DNA of 64,000 bases, taken from the NCBI GenBank assembly GCA_000758905.1, contig JRNA01000015.1:1-64000 (forward strand). The letters are read 5' to 3'. The translations under genes and the position numbers were made by a program. The notes under the pieces are model-generated. The model had not been told where the DNA came from and did not search any database. It was given only the letters and a program-made list of their open reading frames with translations. Positions 37,104 through 45,934 of this stretch are shown one piece after another. Source of the DNA: Clostridiales bacterium S5-A14a. Its GTDB lineage: Bacteria > Bacillota > Clostridia > Peptostreptococcales > Anaerovoracaceae. Position 1 is the stretch's first letter. Every line of letters starts with the position of its first letter.

Positions 37104-37126
37104 TTTGTTATGGGAATTTTAAGAAA

Positions 37127-37864
37127 ATGAACAAACTTGGAGATATTTATATAGTTGAATTGACAGACAACAAAATAGACAAGGCTGCGCTCAGATGGAT
37201 GCTTCTAAACCAAAAGAATATACCGATTTCTAGGGATTTGACATTACAGGCGACAAAATATCTACCATTCGATCTTTTTTTTATTGATATGGGAAAATTC
37301 GAACAGCAAATCTCATTTTTGAGCCATGGAAACAAGTATGAAGAGAACGAAAATCCTCAGGATGTTGAATCCAAGTTAAAACTTAAATATTGTGGAAGTG
37401 GCAAACCCTATTTTTCGGATATCGATCTGAAATTCTCCATATCTCACACAGTAAAGACTCGTATGAACAACGGAGATATCAATGTAGATCAATCGAAAAA
37501 GACCATATGGGGATGTGCAATCTCATATAGTGAAGTTGGCTTTGATATTCAATTTGTTAGGCCTGTAAAATATCGAGAAATAACTGAAAGATACTTTTCA
37601 GAGTCTGAGCAGAATTTTGTTAGAGAATATGGTACTGATGCCTTTTTCAAGCTGTGGACACGGCGTGAGGCCTTGGGCAAAGCAGTTGCGGAGGGGTTTT
37701 TCTTAGATGATAAAGATTTTTCAGGGACTGTGGGCAGAGATTCTCAGTTGTTAGAAGAGGTTGAGTATCAAGGTAAAAGCCTTAAGCTCTTCACATACAA
37801 ACTTGCCGATGATTTATGGGCGAGTCTCTGCATAGTTATGAATGGAGTGCTCTATGGACAATAA
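37127..37864 (+). CDS. 4'-phosphopantetheinyl transferase superfamily protein (Sfp-like)
   Basis: This 245-residue protein has the Sfp-type signature: a magnesium site in EVGFDIQ (about 144-150, in place of GVDIE) and FFKLWTRREALGKAVAEGF (about 182-200). The family moves phosphopantetheine from CoA onto carrier proteins. The last acidic residue of the usual GxDIE is Gln here, which other members tolerate. No polyketide or peptide synthetase is in the window, so the substrate could be the fatty-acid carrier protein or one encoded elsewhere. Confidence 0.85.
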   Translation: MNKLGDIYIVELTDNKIDKAALRWMLLNQKNIPISRDLTLQATKYLPFDLFFIDMGKFEQQISFLSHGNKYEENENPQDVESKLKLKYCGSGKPYFSDIDLKFSISHTVKTRMNNGDINVDQSKKTIWGCAISYSEVGFDIQFVRPVKYREITERYFSESEQNFVREYGTDAFFKLWTRREALGKAVAEGFFLDDKDFSGTVGRDSQLLEEVEYQGKSLKLFTYKLADDLWASLCIVMNGVLYGQ

Positions 37865-38381
37865 ATCTTCTGGGCGAACAGCCTATGCTGAAGGAGCGAA
37901 ATTTGTATCGCGGCGAATGAGAACGGAAAAAGAGGTTATCAAACATCTATTGGAATTGGAGTTTTCAGAGGACGATATTAAAGAAGTCGTTCAATCGCTC
38001 AAATCAGACGGATATATAAATGATGAGGAGTATGCTGTTTTGTTTCTGGCAAATGCATTTCAAAAGGGAAGAAGTTTTAACCGTGCAAAACGAGAACTGA
38101 ACTCCCTCGGTGTAAGTGATTTTTGTATCGAAGACGCACTCTATCGCTTGGAAACAGAAGAACATTACGGTATAACAGGACGGATTGTTTTGTCGGAGGA
38201 AGAGCGTGCAAACGAAGCAATGTTAAAGGTTCTTGAAAAGGCAGGATATTCAATTTCGGATAGGGTGCCTGAAAAGGTTTATGCTCGTGTCGCGAGACAT
38301 CTTGCCGGCAAGGGCTATAACTCAAGCGTGATATACAAAACATGCAGTAAACTTAATAGAGATAATGGTATGGGGAGTTAG
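37854..38381 (+). CDS. recX: Regulatory protein RecX
   Basis: This protein of about 175 residues is made of three-helix repeats, with the typical AEGAKFVSRRMRTEKEVIKHL (first repeat), DGYINDEEYAVLFLANAF and a third repeat RHLAGKGYNSSVIYK. RecX modulates RecA filaments. The ATG at 37854 has TGGAG six bases upstream; an ATG at 37842 is also in frame. It overlaps the transferase end by 11-23 nt. Confidence 0.9.
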   Translation: MDNKSSGRTAYAEGAKFVSRRMRTEKEVIKHLLELEFSEDDIKEVVQSLKSDGYINDEEYAVLFLANAFQKGRSFNRAKRELNSLGVSDFCIEDALYRLETEEHYGITGRIVLSEEERANEAMLKVLEKAGYSISDRVPEKVYARVARHLAGKGYNSSVIYKTCSKLNRDNGMGS

Positions 38382-38389
38382 AGACGTTT

Positions 38390-39100
38390 ATGGGGAAAAA
38401 AGAGAGACTGAATAGGACGGAAATGCTGATTGGAGCCGAGGCTCTTGAAATACTTGGCGGATCACATGTGGCGATTTTTGGACTCGGCGGAGTTGGTGGA
38501 TCTGTAGTGGAGGCACTTGCTAGAGCAGGCGTGGGTGCACTCACTTTGGTTGACATGGATAGAGTTGATGAGAGCAATATAAATAGACAGGTCATCGCTA
38601 CATACGACACGATTGGAGAGGACAAAACAGAGGCCGCAAAGAAGAGAGTTTTGTCGATTTGTCCTGAATGCAAGGTATCTACATTCAAACAATTTGTGCT
38701 TCCTGGTCAATTCGAGAACATTGGAGCTTTTTCGAGATTTGATTACGTGGTTGATGCAATAGATAATATTGCAGGAAAGATTGCGATAATAGCCGCGGCA
38801 AAGGATGCTGGAGTGCCTGTAATTTCAGCCATGGGCGCAGGGAATAAGATGAACCCTGAAAAATTCATGATTGATGATATAAGTAATACCAAGGTGTGTC
38901 CGCTCGCGAAGATTATGCGAAAGAAAATAAGAGAGTTGGGCATAGAGAACGTAGCCGCTTTGTATAGTACGGAGGAGCCAATTAAAACTGGCTCCAAAAC
39001 ACCGGGCAGCATGAGTTACGTGCCGCCGATTGCGGGCCTCATGATAGGGGGATATGTAATACGAGAACTTATCAAATGCAACGACAAAAAGACAAAATGA
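38390..39100 (+). CDS. tcdA: tRNA threonylcarbamoyladenosine dehydratase
   Basis: This 236-residue E1-like (ThiF/MoeB) protein has nucleotide-binding loop AIFGLGGVGGSVVEALARAG (about 29-48) and DMDRVDESNINRQ (about 55-67). DYVVDAIDNI, and the GAGNKMNPEKF plus Cys-containing KVCPLAKIMRKKIRE motif, distinguish TcdA/CsdL from MoeB. It cyclises t6A to ct6A in tRNAs that read ANN codons. Confidence 0.93.
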   Translation: MGKKERLNRTEMLIGAEALEILGGSHVAIFGLGGVGGSVVEALARAGVGALTLVDMDRVDESNINRQVIATYDTIGEDKTEAAKKRVLSICPECKVSTFKQFVLPGQFENIGAFSRFDYVVDAIDNIAGKIAIIAAAKDAGVPVISAMGAGNKMNPEKFMIDDISNTKVCPLAKIMRKKIRELGIENVAALYSTEEPIKTGSKTPGSMSYVPPIAGLMIGGYVIRELIKCNDKKTK

Positions 39101-39134
39101 TTTTTATCCTATGAGCCAAAGGCTTGGAACAAAT

Positions 39135-39608
39135 TTATTTTTTCTCATCAACTTCTTTAAAGCCAGATTTTTTCAACTCCTTAATTGTTTCTTCAAGGCT
39201 TATTGTATCTTTTGCGTCTCCTACAAAGTTCAGTCCGGGGATTTCGTTGATTTTGTCAGAATCAATTTTTTTAAAGTCTATATCTACAGTTTCCTCGACA
39301 TGATCGTCCTTGACAGTTATTTTGTTCTCATAGCCGTCTATTGTTGGGATCATAGCAATTTTCGGCTCTAGGAGCGCCTGTGCGTCCATCGCGTTGCCAA
39401 CACCAAGGGAATCAAAAGAAATAATTTCTTTCTGAGATAGTTTCGTTATACTATCGCCCTTATGCTCAAATTTAATAGTGATGTTCTTATTATCACTTGT
39501 GTTTGTAAGTACGACAGTTGTGTTATCAGCATATTTATCCTTATTTCCGCAAGAACAAATTGCAAAAGCAATAACCAATGTCATGAGAATAGCAATTAAT
39601 TTTTTCAT
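39135..39608 (-). CDS. YehR-family (DUF1307) lipoprotein
   Basis: This 157-residue secreted lipoprotein has a Lys start, a hydrophobic core and lipobox-like ICSC (lipid Cys at about 20). It continues with NTTVVLTNTSDNKNITIKFEHKGDSI, typical of DUF1307/YehR. The role is unknown. It has its own promoter region: a minus-strand TATAAT near 39702-39707. It is convergent with tcdA. Confidence 0.82.
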   Translation of the reverse strand: MKKLIAILMTLVIAFAICSCGNKDKYADNTTVVLTNTSDNKNITIKFEHKGDSITKLSQKEIISFDSLGVGNAMDAQALLEPKIAMIPTIDGYENKITVKDDHVEETVDIDFKKIDSDKINEIPGLNFVGDAKDTISLEETIKELKKSGFKEVDEKK

Positions 39609-39825
39609 ATATACTCCTAAATTTCAAATTACAAATTTTTGTGTGCAAAGTGTGCAAAATGTGATAATCTTGAAAATGAGCACCAAACTTTAACGTATAA
39701 ATTATACCATAATTCTTGTGATAGTTGTCCAACAAAATAATTTTCCATTTCTTGGAAAAAATCTTTTTGATAATGTGGTATTTTGGTTTATATAGAGGTA
39801 TAATGTTTTACAGGGAGGAATTGAG

Positions 39826-41022
39826 ATGAAAAACAAAATTACTAATATAGATATTTTTTCGGGTTTTCTCGGAGCTGGGAAAACAACCCTTATAAGAAAG
39901 TTGATTCAGGAAGCTTATAATGGAGAGAAAATTGTTTTAATAGAAAATGAATTTGGAGAAATAGGAATCGATGGCGGATTTTTAAAGGATGCTGGCATTG
40001 AAATTAACGAGATGAACTCGGGATGCATATGTTGTACGCTTGTGGGTGATTTTTCAAAGGCTATCGAAAAAGTTATTGATGAATTTAAGCCTGATCGAAT
40101 TTTGATTGAGCCCTCAGGTGTGGGTAAATTATCAGACGTTATTTTGGCAGTTAAGAATCTCGAAGATGAGAGAATACATTTGAATAGTTTTACAACAATA
40201 GTGGATGGCAGAAGATATGAAATGTATGCAAAGAATTTCGGCGAATTCTATAATAATCAGGTTGAGCATGCAAATACGGTTATTATTAGCCATGCGCAGG
40301 ATTTAGATGGACAGCAAATAGATACGGCAGTTAAGAAAATAAGAGAACTCAACAAGGAGGCTCCTGTTATAACTACTGACTGGGATGAACTGGACGGTTC
40401 AGTAATTTTAAAGACTATGGAAGAAGGGTCTGCTCTTGAAAAAGCCTTGGAAAAATTGACATATGAGGTTAATCATGCAGATTGTGATCATGAGCACGGT
40501 ATTTGCCACCATGAAGAGCATGAACACGACCATAACCATGACAATGACCATCATCACGATCATTGCGAAGAGCATCATCACGAGCACGACCATCATCACG
40601 ATCATTGCGAAGAGCATCATCACGAGCACGACCATCATCACGATCATTGCGAAGAGCATCATCACGATCATGACCATGACCACAATCATTGCGAAGGTCA
40701 TCATCACGATCACGATCATCACGGTCACGGACATCATCATGCAGACGAAGTTTTTGATAGCATAGGCATAGAAACTTCAAGAACCTATGAAGAAAAAGAT
40801 TTGGAATCAATGCTTTCAACCTTGAAAAATGATGAGGGTTTTGGCACTATCTTAAGAGCGAAGGGTATTTTGCAATCATCTGATGGATGGCTTCATTTCG
40901 ACTTGGTGCCAGGAGATTTTGAAATTCGAAAAGGTTCTGCAGATGTAATTGGTAGAATAGTTGCCATTGGAACCGACCTTGATAAAGGCAAAATTAAGGA
41001 GTTATTTAAGGTAAATAACTAA
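39826..41022 (+). CDS. CobW/COG0523 family GTPase with very His-rich insert
   Basis: This 398-residue G3E GTPase and metallochaperone carries P-loop GFLGAGKTT (about 14-22), the metal-binding CxCC motif GCICCTLVGDF (about 66) and IEPSGVGKLSDV (about 96). The GTP specificity loop is altered relative to the usual NKxD (SHAQDLD). Residues about 220-305 are almost only His, Asp, Glu and Cys. They include three copies of a 14-residue unit (HHHDHCEEHHHEHD) encoded by a 42-bp tandem repeat. The C-terminal CobW_C domain follows (about 320-395). The His-rich part suggests zinc, nickel or cobalt storage or delivery. AGGGAGG precedes the ATG; the next gene is related. Confidence 0.92.
   Translation: MKNKITNIDIFSGFLGAGKTTLIRKLIQEAYNGEKIVLIENEFGEIGIDGGFLKDAGIEINEMNSGCICCTLVGDFSKAIEKVIDEFKPDRILIEPSGVGKLSDVILAVKNLEDERIHLNSFTTIVDGRRYEMYAKNFGEFYNNQVEHANTVIISHAQDLDGQQIDTAVKKIRELNKEAPVITTDWDELDGSVILKTMEEGSALEKALEKLTYEVNHADCDHEHGICHHEEHEHDHNHDNDHHHDHCEEHHHEHDHHHDHCEEHHHEHDHHHDHCEEHHHDHDHDHNHCEGHHHDHDHHGHGHHHADEVFDSIGIETSRTYEEKDLESMLSTLKNDEGFGTILRAKGILQSSDGWLHFDLVPGDFEIRKGSADVIGRIVAIGTDLDKGKIKELFKVNN
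40549..40676 (+). repeat. 42-bp tandem repeat coding the His-rich segment
   Basis: About three near-identical 42-bp units (24 + 18 bases; codes HHHDHCEEHHHEHD) are followed by a degenerate fourth ending in CEGHHH. The unit length is a multiple of three, so copy-number changes keep the frame. Confidence 0.85.
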
Positions 41023-41076
41023 TCTGAGACGAACAAATAATAGATTGGAATTAAACTTTTATGTAAAAGGAGAGAG

Positions 41077-42039
41077 ATGGATATACCTGTATTTATATTT
41101 TATGGATTCCTTGATGGAGGTAAAACAAACTTTATTCAAGAACTCTTAGAGGGTGATGATTTTGTTGAAAATATGAGGACACTTGTGATTATCTGTGAAG
41201 AAGGGCTATCACAGTATCAGAAGGATAAGTTTGTTTCTCAGGATATATTCCTAGAATATTTAGATGATCGCAAGGACTTTAATCCTAAAAATCTAGATTG
41301 GCTGCAGAAAAAACATAGGGCAGAGCAGATACTTATAGAATATAACGGCATGTGGGATAAAGAGACGCTTGCAAATGGTTTGCCTGCGGAGTGGAATGTG
41401 GTTCAACAAGCCGCAATTTTTGAATCCAAGACCTTCCTTACATATAATAAGAATATGAGGCAGCTCGTATACGAGAAACTAAATACTGCGGATATGATAT
41501 TTTTCAATCGTTCCGTCAGGGGTGAATTCGATATGGAAGAGTATCACAAAATAGTTCGCGCAGCAAACAACAGAGCTTTGATAATCTATGAATATGTGGA
41601 TGGCACTATTGAACAGGATAATATCCCAGATCCTCCGCCTTACGATTTAGACGCAGATGTTGTTAAAATAGAAGATGATGATTTTGCATACTTCTTGAGA
41701 GATATGCTTGATAGCCCAGAAATTTACGATGGAAAAGTTATTGAACTCAAGGGACGAGCACTGTGCACAGAAGAAGGCAATGAAGATTTAGATAATTTTG
41801 CTATTGGAAGGCATGTCATGACATGCTGCGTTGAGGATATATCTTTTCAACCGATTTTTTGCGAATATGCACCGGGATGTATTTCAAGACTTAAGCCTGA
41901 TCAGCATGGAGAGTGGTTTGTCGTTCGCGGCAAGATGACGTTCCAGGAAAGTCCAATTTACGACGATATAGGACCTATTCTTGTTGTAAGCCATATAAGG
42001 CCTGCAAAAGCCGCTGATCCTGAGTTAGCAACATTCTAG
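41077..42039 (+). CDS. GTPase-like protein fused to a YcgQ/TIGR03943-like domain
   Basis: This 320-residue protein has a nucleotide-binding-like N terminus (about 1-200): FYGFLDGGKTNFI (P-loop form GFLDGGKT), LVIICEEG and ILIEYNGMW, paralleling the CobW protein upstream but without its CxCC metal motif. The C-terminal part (about 210-310) resembles the end of the YcgQ family (GKVIELKGRAL, then GRHVMTCCVEDISFQP with a Cys pair). YcgQ works with the permease YcgR in metal-related transport; no permease is present here. The gene lies 54 nt after the CobW gene with an AAAGGAGAG site, so a joint metal-handling function is likely (inference). Confidence 0.7.
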   Translation: MDIPVFIFYGFLDGGKTNFIQELLEGDDFVENMRTLVIICEEGLSQYQKDKFVSQDIFLEYLDDRKDFNPKNLDWLQKKHRAEQILIEYNGMWDKETLANGLPAEWNVVQQAAIFESKTFLTYNKNMRQLVYEKLNTADMIFFNRSVRGEFDMEEYHKIVRAANNRALIIYEYVDGTIEQDNIPDPPPYDLDADVVKIEDDDFAYFLRDMLDSPEIYDGKVIELKGRALCTEEGNEDLDNFAIGRHVMTCCVEDISFQPIFCEYAPGCISRLKPDQHGEWFVVRGKMTFQESPIYDDIGPILVVSHIRPAKAADPELATF

Positions 42040-42177
42040 CAACATGATATAGTGCAATCTTTCGGGGCAAACTATTTTGTGGTATAATCATCTAGAAATA
42101 TGCTTTAAATTGCGAGATTTGGAAGATAAAGTTAATATTTAATGAAAAAATAAAGTTATGAATAGGTAGGTTAGATA

Positions 42178-43830
42178 ATGTCAGAATACAGAAGCTCAAA
42201 TTTTATTCACGATATAATTGATGAGGATAACAAAACAGGAAAGCATGGAGGCCAAGTAGTTACAAGATTTCCTCCAGAGCCAAACGGATATCTACATATA
42301 GGGCATGCGAAATCAATTTGCTTGAATTTTTCAACTGCTGAAAAATACGGTGGGAAGTGCAATCTTAGATATGACGATACGAATCCAGAAAAGGAAGATA
42401 TGGAGTTTGTGAATTCAATTGAAGACGACGTACACTGGCTTGGATTTGAATGGGATAACAAATTTTGGGCTTCGGATTATTTCCCTAAAATGTACGAAGC
42501 TGCGTGTGAATTGATCAAGAAGGGCAAGGCTTTTGTTTGTGAGCTTTCTCCAGAAGAGATGAGATCATATAGAGGGACTCTAACAGAACCTGGTAAGAAT
42601 AGTCCTTATAGAGATAGACCAATTGAGGAGAACTTAAAGCTCTTTGGAGAGATGAAAGAGGGTAAATACCCTGAAGGATCAATGGTTTTGCGTGCAAAGA
42701 TCGATATGGCTTCGCCGAATATCAACATGAGGGATCCGATAATATATAGAATTGCTCACGTTTCACATCACAATACAGGCGATGACTGGTGCATATACCC
42801 TATGTATGATTTTGCGCATCCTATTGAAGATGCAATAGAGGGCGTTACTCATTCCATATGCACATTGGAATTTGAGGATCACAGGCCGCTTTATGAGTGG
42901 TTCCTTAATGAACTTAATTGGTGGAATCCACAGCCGCAGCAGATTGAGTTTGCAAGACTTAATATAACCAACACCGTGATGAGCAAGAGGCTCTTAAAGG
43001 GTCTTGTAGACGATGGAGTTGTTGAAGGCTGGGATGATCCGAGAATGCCGACTATTGCGGGACTGAGAAGGAGGGGTTATACCCCATCGGCAATACGCGA
43101 TTTCTGTGACAGAATAGGTGTTGCAAAGTCAAACAGTGAAGTCGAAATGGGACTTCTAGAGTTCTGTGTAAGAGAAGATTTGCAGGCTCAGGTGGAATCG
43201 AGGAATGTCGTCGAAAATCCGGTTAAGGTTATAATAACCAACTATCCAGAAGGAAAGAGTGAAGAATTCACAATAGAAAATAACGGCAAGGTACCAGAAC
43301 TTGGAGAGCGAACAATAACATTCAGTAGGGAAATCTGGATTGATGGTGAGGATTTTAAAGAAATTCCACCTAAGAAATATTTCAGATTATTCCCGGGCAA
43401 TGAAGTAAGACTTAAGGGAGCCTACTTTATTAAGTGCACGGATGTTATCAAAAATGAGGATGGCACGATAAAGGAAGTGCACGCTACGTACGACCCTGAA
43501 ACAAGGAGCGGCAGCGGCTTCACGGGCAGAAAGGTAAAGGGCACGATACACTTTGTCGATGCTGCAAGCTGTGTACCAATAGAAGTCAGAAATTACGGAT
43601 ATCTTATGGTTCCGGATGAAAGCGGCGAAAATCAGTTGAATGAGAGATCTGTAGAGACACCAGTTGCCTATGCTGAACCTTCGATTCTTGATGCGAAAAA
43701 AGGTGAGAGATTCCAATTCTTTAGACACGGATATTACATTGCAGATTCAGAGCTTCATGAGGAAGGCAAGGACGGCAGGAAGGTCTTCAATAGAATTGTT
43801 GATCTCAAGAGCAGTTATAGGCCTAAATAA
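42178..43830 (+). CDS. glnS: Glutaminyl-tRNA synthetase
   Basis: This 550-residue class I synthetase has the HIGH motif in [15 protein letters not shown] (about 32-46), the discriminating [10 protein letters not shown], and KMSKS-type VMSKRLL (about 268). Two beta-barrel anticodon domains follow (about 340-545). It charges tRNA-Gln directly. Its presence together with gltX (58-59.7 kb) means the organism need not rely only on the amidotransferase route. A TATAAT (42083-42088) with an extended TG lies upstream. Confidence 0.96.
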   Translation: MSEYRSSNFIHDIIDEDNKTGKHGGQVVTRFPPEPNGYLHIGHAKSICLNFSTAEKYGGKCNLRYDDTNPEKEDMEFVNSIEDDVHWLGFEWDNKFWASDYFPKMYEAACELIKKGKAFVCELSPEEMRSYRGTLTEPGKNSPYRDRPIEENLKLFGEMKEGKYPEGSMVLRAKIDMASPNINMRDPIIYRIAHVSHHNTGDDWCIYPMYDFAHPIEDAIEGVTHSICTLEFEDHRPLYEWFLNELNWWNPQPQQIEFARLNITNTVMSKRLLKGLVDDGVVEGWDDPRMPTIAGLRRRGYTPSAIRDFCDRIGVAKSNSEVEMGLLEFCVREDLQAQVESRNVVENPVKVIITNYPEGKSEEFTIENNGKVPELGERTITFSREIWIDGEDFKEIPPKKYFRLFPGNEVRLKGAYFIKCTDVIKNEDGTIKEVHATYDPETRSGSGFTGRKVKGTIHFVDAASCVPIEVRNYGYLMVPDESGENQLNERSVETPVAYAEPSILDAKKGERFQFFRHGYYIADSELHEEGKDGRKVFNRIVDLKSSYRPK

Positions 43831-43846
43831 GGAATGTTAGTACAGT

Positions 43847-44557
43847 ATGATAGATGAAATAATTTTTACCCTGGGTAAAAGTATGGGCGCAGCACTGGTG
43901 GCAGTTTTAGCCGGATTCAGTGCTGTAGCTATATTTAACGGCATGCCGCCTGGATGGCTCACTGATTATGGGGAAACTCCGTCAGACGAGCTCTTGGATA
44001 GATCGAAGCCGAGAGTTAACCGCAATCCTTGGGCTTACATACTTTCTATAGTTCTAGCGCTGGCATTCATTAAATTTATATTTATTGATTACCGTTTTTT
44101 CGCATGCGGTGCCGTTTTGATGTGGTCATTAGCGGTTATGGCTTTGGCGGATGCAAAGTACCAAATTGTCCCGGACCAACTGATAATTCTAGCCTTTATA
44201 AGCGGCTTTGGCTTTATACCATTTGTTGACTCGTGGAAAGATCAAATGCTCGGCTTAATTATTGGCGGTGGAGTGATGTTCTTAATCTCAGCAATTGCAA
44301 AACTGGTTATGAAGCAAATGGCAGTAGGCGGCGGAGATGTGAAACTCTTCGGAGCGCTCGGAATCTGTCTTGGTGCAAAGGGTGTGATCGCCGTCATGGT
44401 TCTCACCTGCATTATAATGGGCATACACGCTCTGTTTAAGATGGGCAAGCGAGAACTGTCACTAAAAGACTCACTACCGATGGTACCATATATTTTTGTA
44501 AGCACTGGGCTGTACCTATCGATAATTTGGGAAATACAACTTAACTTGGAGATTTAG
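43847..44557 (+). CDS. A24-family prepilin peptidase (short form)
   Basis: This 236-residue membrane aspartic peptidase has six to seven hydrophobic helices. The catalytic Asp residues are in ALADAKYQIVPDQ (about 102) and GGGDVKLFGALG (about 163). It lacks the N-terminal Cys-rich methylase domain of PilD, as in TadV/FlaK-type and clostridial short forms. Its substrates (pilin-like proteins) are not in the window. It starts 16 nt after glnS. Confidence 0.85.
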   Translation: MIDEIIFTLGKSMGAALVAVLAGFSAVAIFNGMPPGWLTDYGETPSDELLDRSKPRVNRNPWAYILSIVLALAFIKFIFIDYRFFACGAVLMWSLAVMALADAKYQIVPDQLIILAFISGFGFIPFVDSWKDQMLGLIIGGGVMFLISAIAKLVMKQMAVGGGDVKLFGALGICLGAKGVIAVMVLTCIIMGIHALFKMGKRELSLKDSLPMVPYIFVSTGLYLSIIWEIQLNLEI

Positions 44558-45409
44558 ATGAAACAAAATATTTTGCTTTCAATACAGTACGACGGGACAA
44601 ACTTCAGCGGATGGCAGAGACAGCCGGGTATAAGGACTGTGCAGGGGACTGTCGAGGAAATCCTGAGAATTGTATTGAAACAAGAAATTTCAATACGTGG
44701 TGTAAGTCGCACAGATGCTGGTGTACATGCACATCAACAAATGGCTCAATTCTCGGCTGAATTGAAAATACCCATTGAAAAACTTGCACTTGTGCTAAAT
44801 AATGCATTCGCGAAAGCCAGCGAGAGGCAGGGACTAATGCCGGATATCTTCATTACTGCAGCACAGAAGGTTCCTATGACTTTTGATGTAAGAGGAGCTG
44901 TCGTCGGCAAGAAGTACAGCTATTTTGTTGATGCGGGGGCAATGAGAGAGATAACGCTGAGGAACTCGAGATATTTTCTTGACGAATATTTATGCGTAGA
45001 AAAGATGAGAAGAGCTGCGAAAGAATTGACAGGGTCTCATGATTTTTCTAGTTTCAAAGCCGCTGGTGGGGATCCAGAACAAAATCCGAACAAGACAATG
45101 TACAGAATAGCTGTGTTTTGTGATGAGAATGAAGATAAGAACCTACACCAACAGAGGATTAGAATGGACTTTTATGGGGATAGCTTTCTATATAAGCAGG
45201 TCCGGATTATGGCAGGGACGCTCATAGACGTGGGCAGTGGGAAAATTGACGAAGGTGATGTGTCTAAAATATTAAATGCAAGGGATCGTCAGTTAGCTGG
45301 TCATACGGCACCGCCGCAGGGGTTAATTCTAGAGAAGATGTATTTTGATAAGGATACAATCTTGGATGAATCGAGGCAGGGGTTGCTTCTAAGTGAAGGG
45401 GAACGATAA
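44558..45409 (+). CDS. truA: tRNA pseudouridine38-40 synthase
   Basis: This 283-residue pseudouridine synthase makes pseudouridine at positions 38-40 of tRNA. The motif YDGTNFSGWQRQPGIRTVQG is near the start and the catalytic Asp is in SRTDAGVHAHQQ (about 53). The C-terminal half shows GSHDFSSFKAAG and FLYKQVRIMAG. It starts directly after the peptidase stop. Confidence 0.95.
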   Translation: MKQNILLSIQYDGTNFSGWQRQPGIRTVQGTVEEILRIVLKQEISIRGVSRTDAGVHAHQQMAQFSAELKIPIEKLALVLNNAFAKASERQGLMPDIFITAAQKVPMTFDVRGAVVGKKYSYFVDAGAMREITLRNSRYFLDEYLCVEKMRRAAKELTGSHDFSSFKAAGGDPEQNPNKTMYRIAVFCDENEDKNLHQQRIRMDFYGDSFLYKQVRIMAGTLIDVGSGKIDEGDVSKILNARDRQLAGHTAPPQGLILEKMYFDKDTILDESRQGLLLSEGER

Positions 45410-45461
45410 GTACAAACAAGTAATTTTCAAAATATATTAATACGTTAAGAGGAAGAATGTT

Positions 45462-45932
45462 ATGGAGAAGTTTGAAGATAGAAGACCGTCGTGGGATGAA
45501 TACTTTATGGGAATGGCCAAACTTACCGCCCAAAGATCAACCTGCCTGAGAAGAAAAGTCGGTGCGGTGATCGTAAAGGATAAACATATAATTGCGACAG
45601 GATATAATGGAGCACCTAGAGGACTTTCGCATTGCGCTGAACTTGGCGGATGCCTTAGAGAGCAACTAAAAGTGCCTTCTGGTCAGAGGCATGAATTATG
45701 TAGAGCACTTCATGCTGAACAAAACGCTATAATTCAGGCGGCTACTCTTGGACAGAGTATCGAGGGTGCAAATATCTACATCACGCATCAACCATGTTCA
45801 ATTTGCTCCAAAATGATAATAAATGCCGGAATAAGCAGGATTGTTGTTAATGAAGGCTATCCAGATGAATTGGCAACAAATCTTCTGGAGGAGGCGGGTA
45901 TCAAAGTTGTCAAATTGGAATCGGCTGAATAA
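45462..45932 (+). CDS. comEB: dCMP deaminase family protein (ComEB-like)
   Basis: This 156-residue zinc deaminase has ligands in [11 protein letters not shown] (HAE, about 85-87) and QPCSICSKM (PCxxC, about 111-116). A preceding Cys/His set (about 51-66) is usual for dCMP deaminases. It converts dCMP to dUMP, feeding thymidylate synthesis. The start codon follows AGGAAGAATGTT. Confidence 0.93.
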   Translation: MEKFEDRRPSWDEYFMGMAKLTAQRSTCLRRKVGAVIVKDKHIIATGYNGAPRGLSHCAELGGCLREQLKVPSGQRHELCRALHAEQNAIIQAATLGQSIEGANIYITHQPCSICSKMIINAGISRIVVNEGYPDELATNLLEEAGIKVVKLESAE

Positions 45933-45934
45933 AT

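Noticed and set aside
39635-39665. GTGTGCAAA direct repeat upstream of the CobW gene as a metal-regulator box
   Set aside because: It is a 9-10-base direct repeat, not an inverted repeat as expected for Zur/Fur, and lies about 165 nt from the gene. Too weak.
40408-40819. Long open frames on other strands/frames across the His-rich repeat
   Set aside because: They are mirror products of the repeated His/Asp codons (Met/Val- or Arg/Asp-only strings) with no ribosome sites; the CobW frame is clearly the real one.
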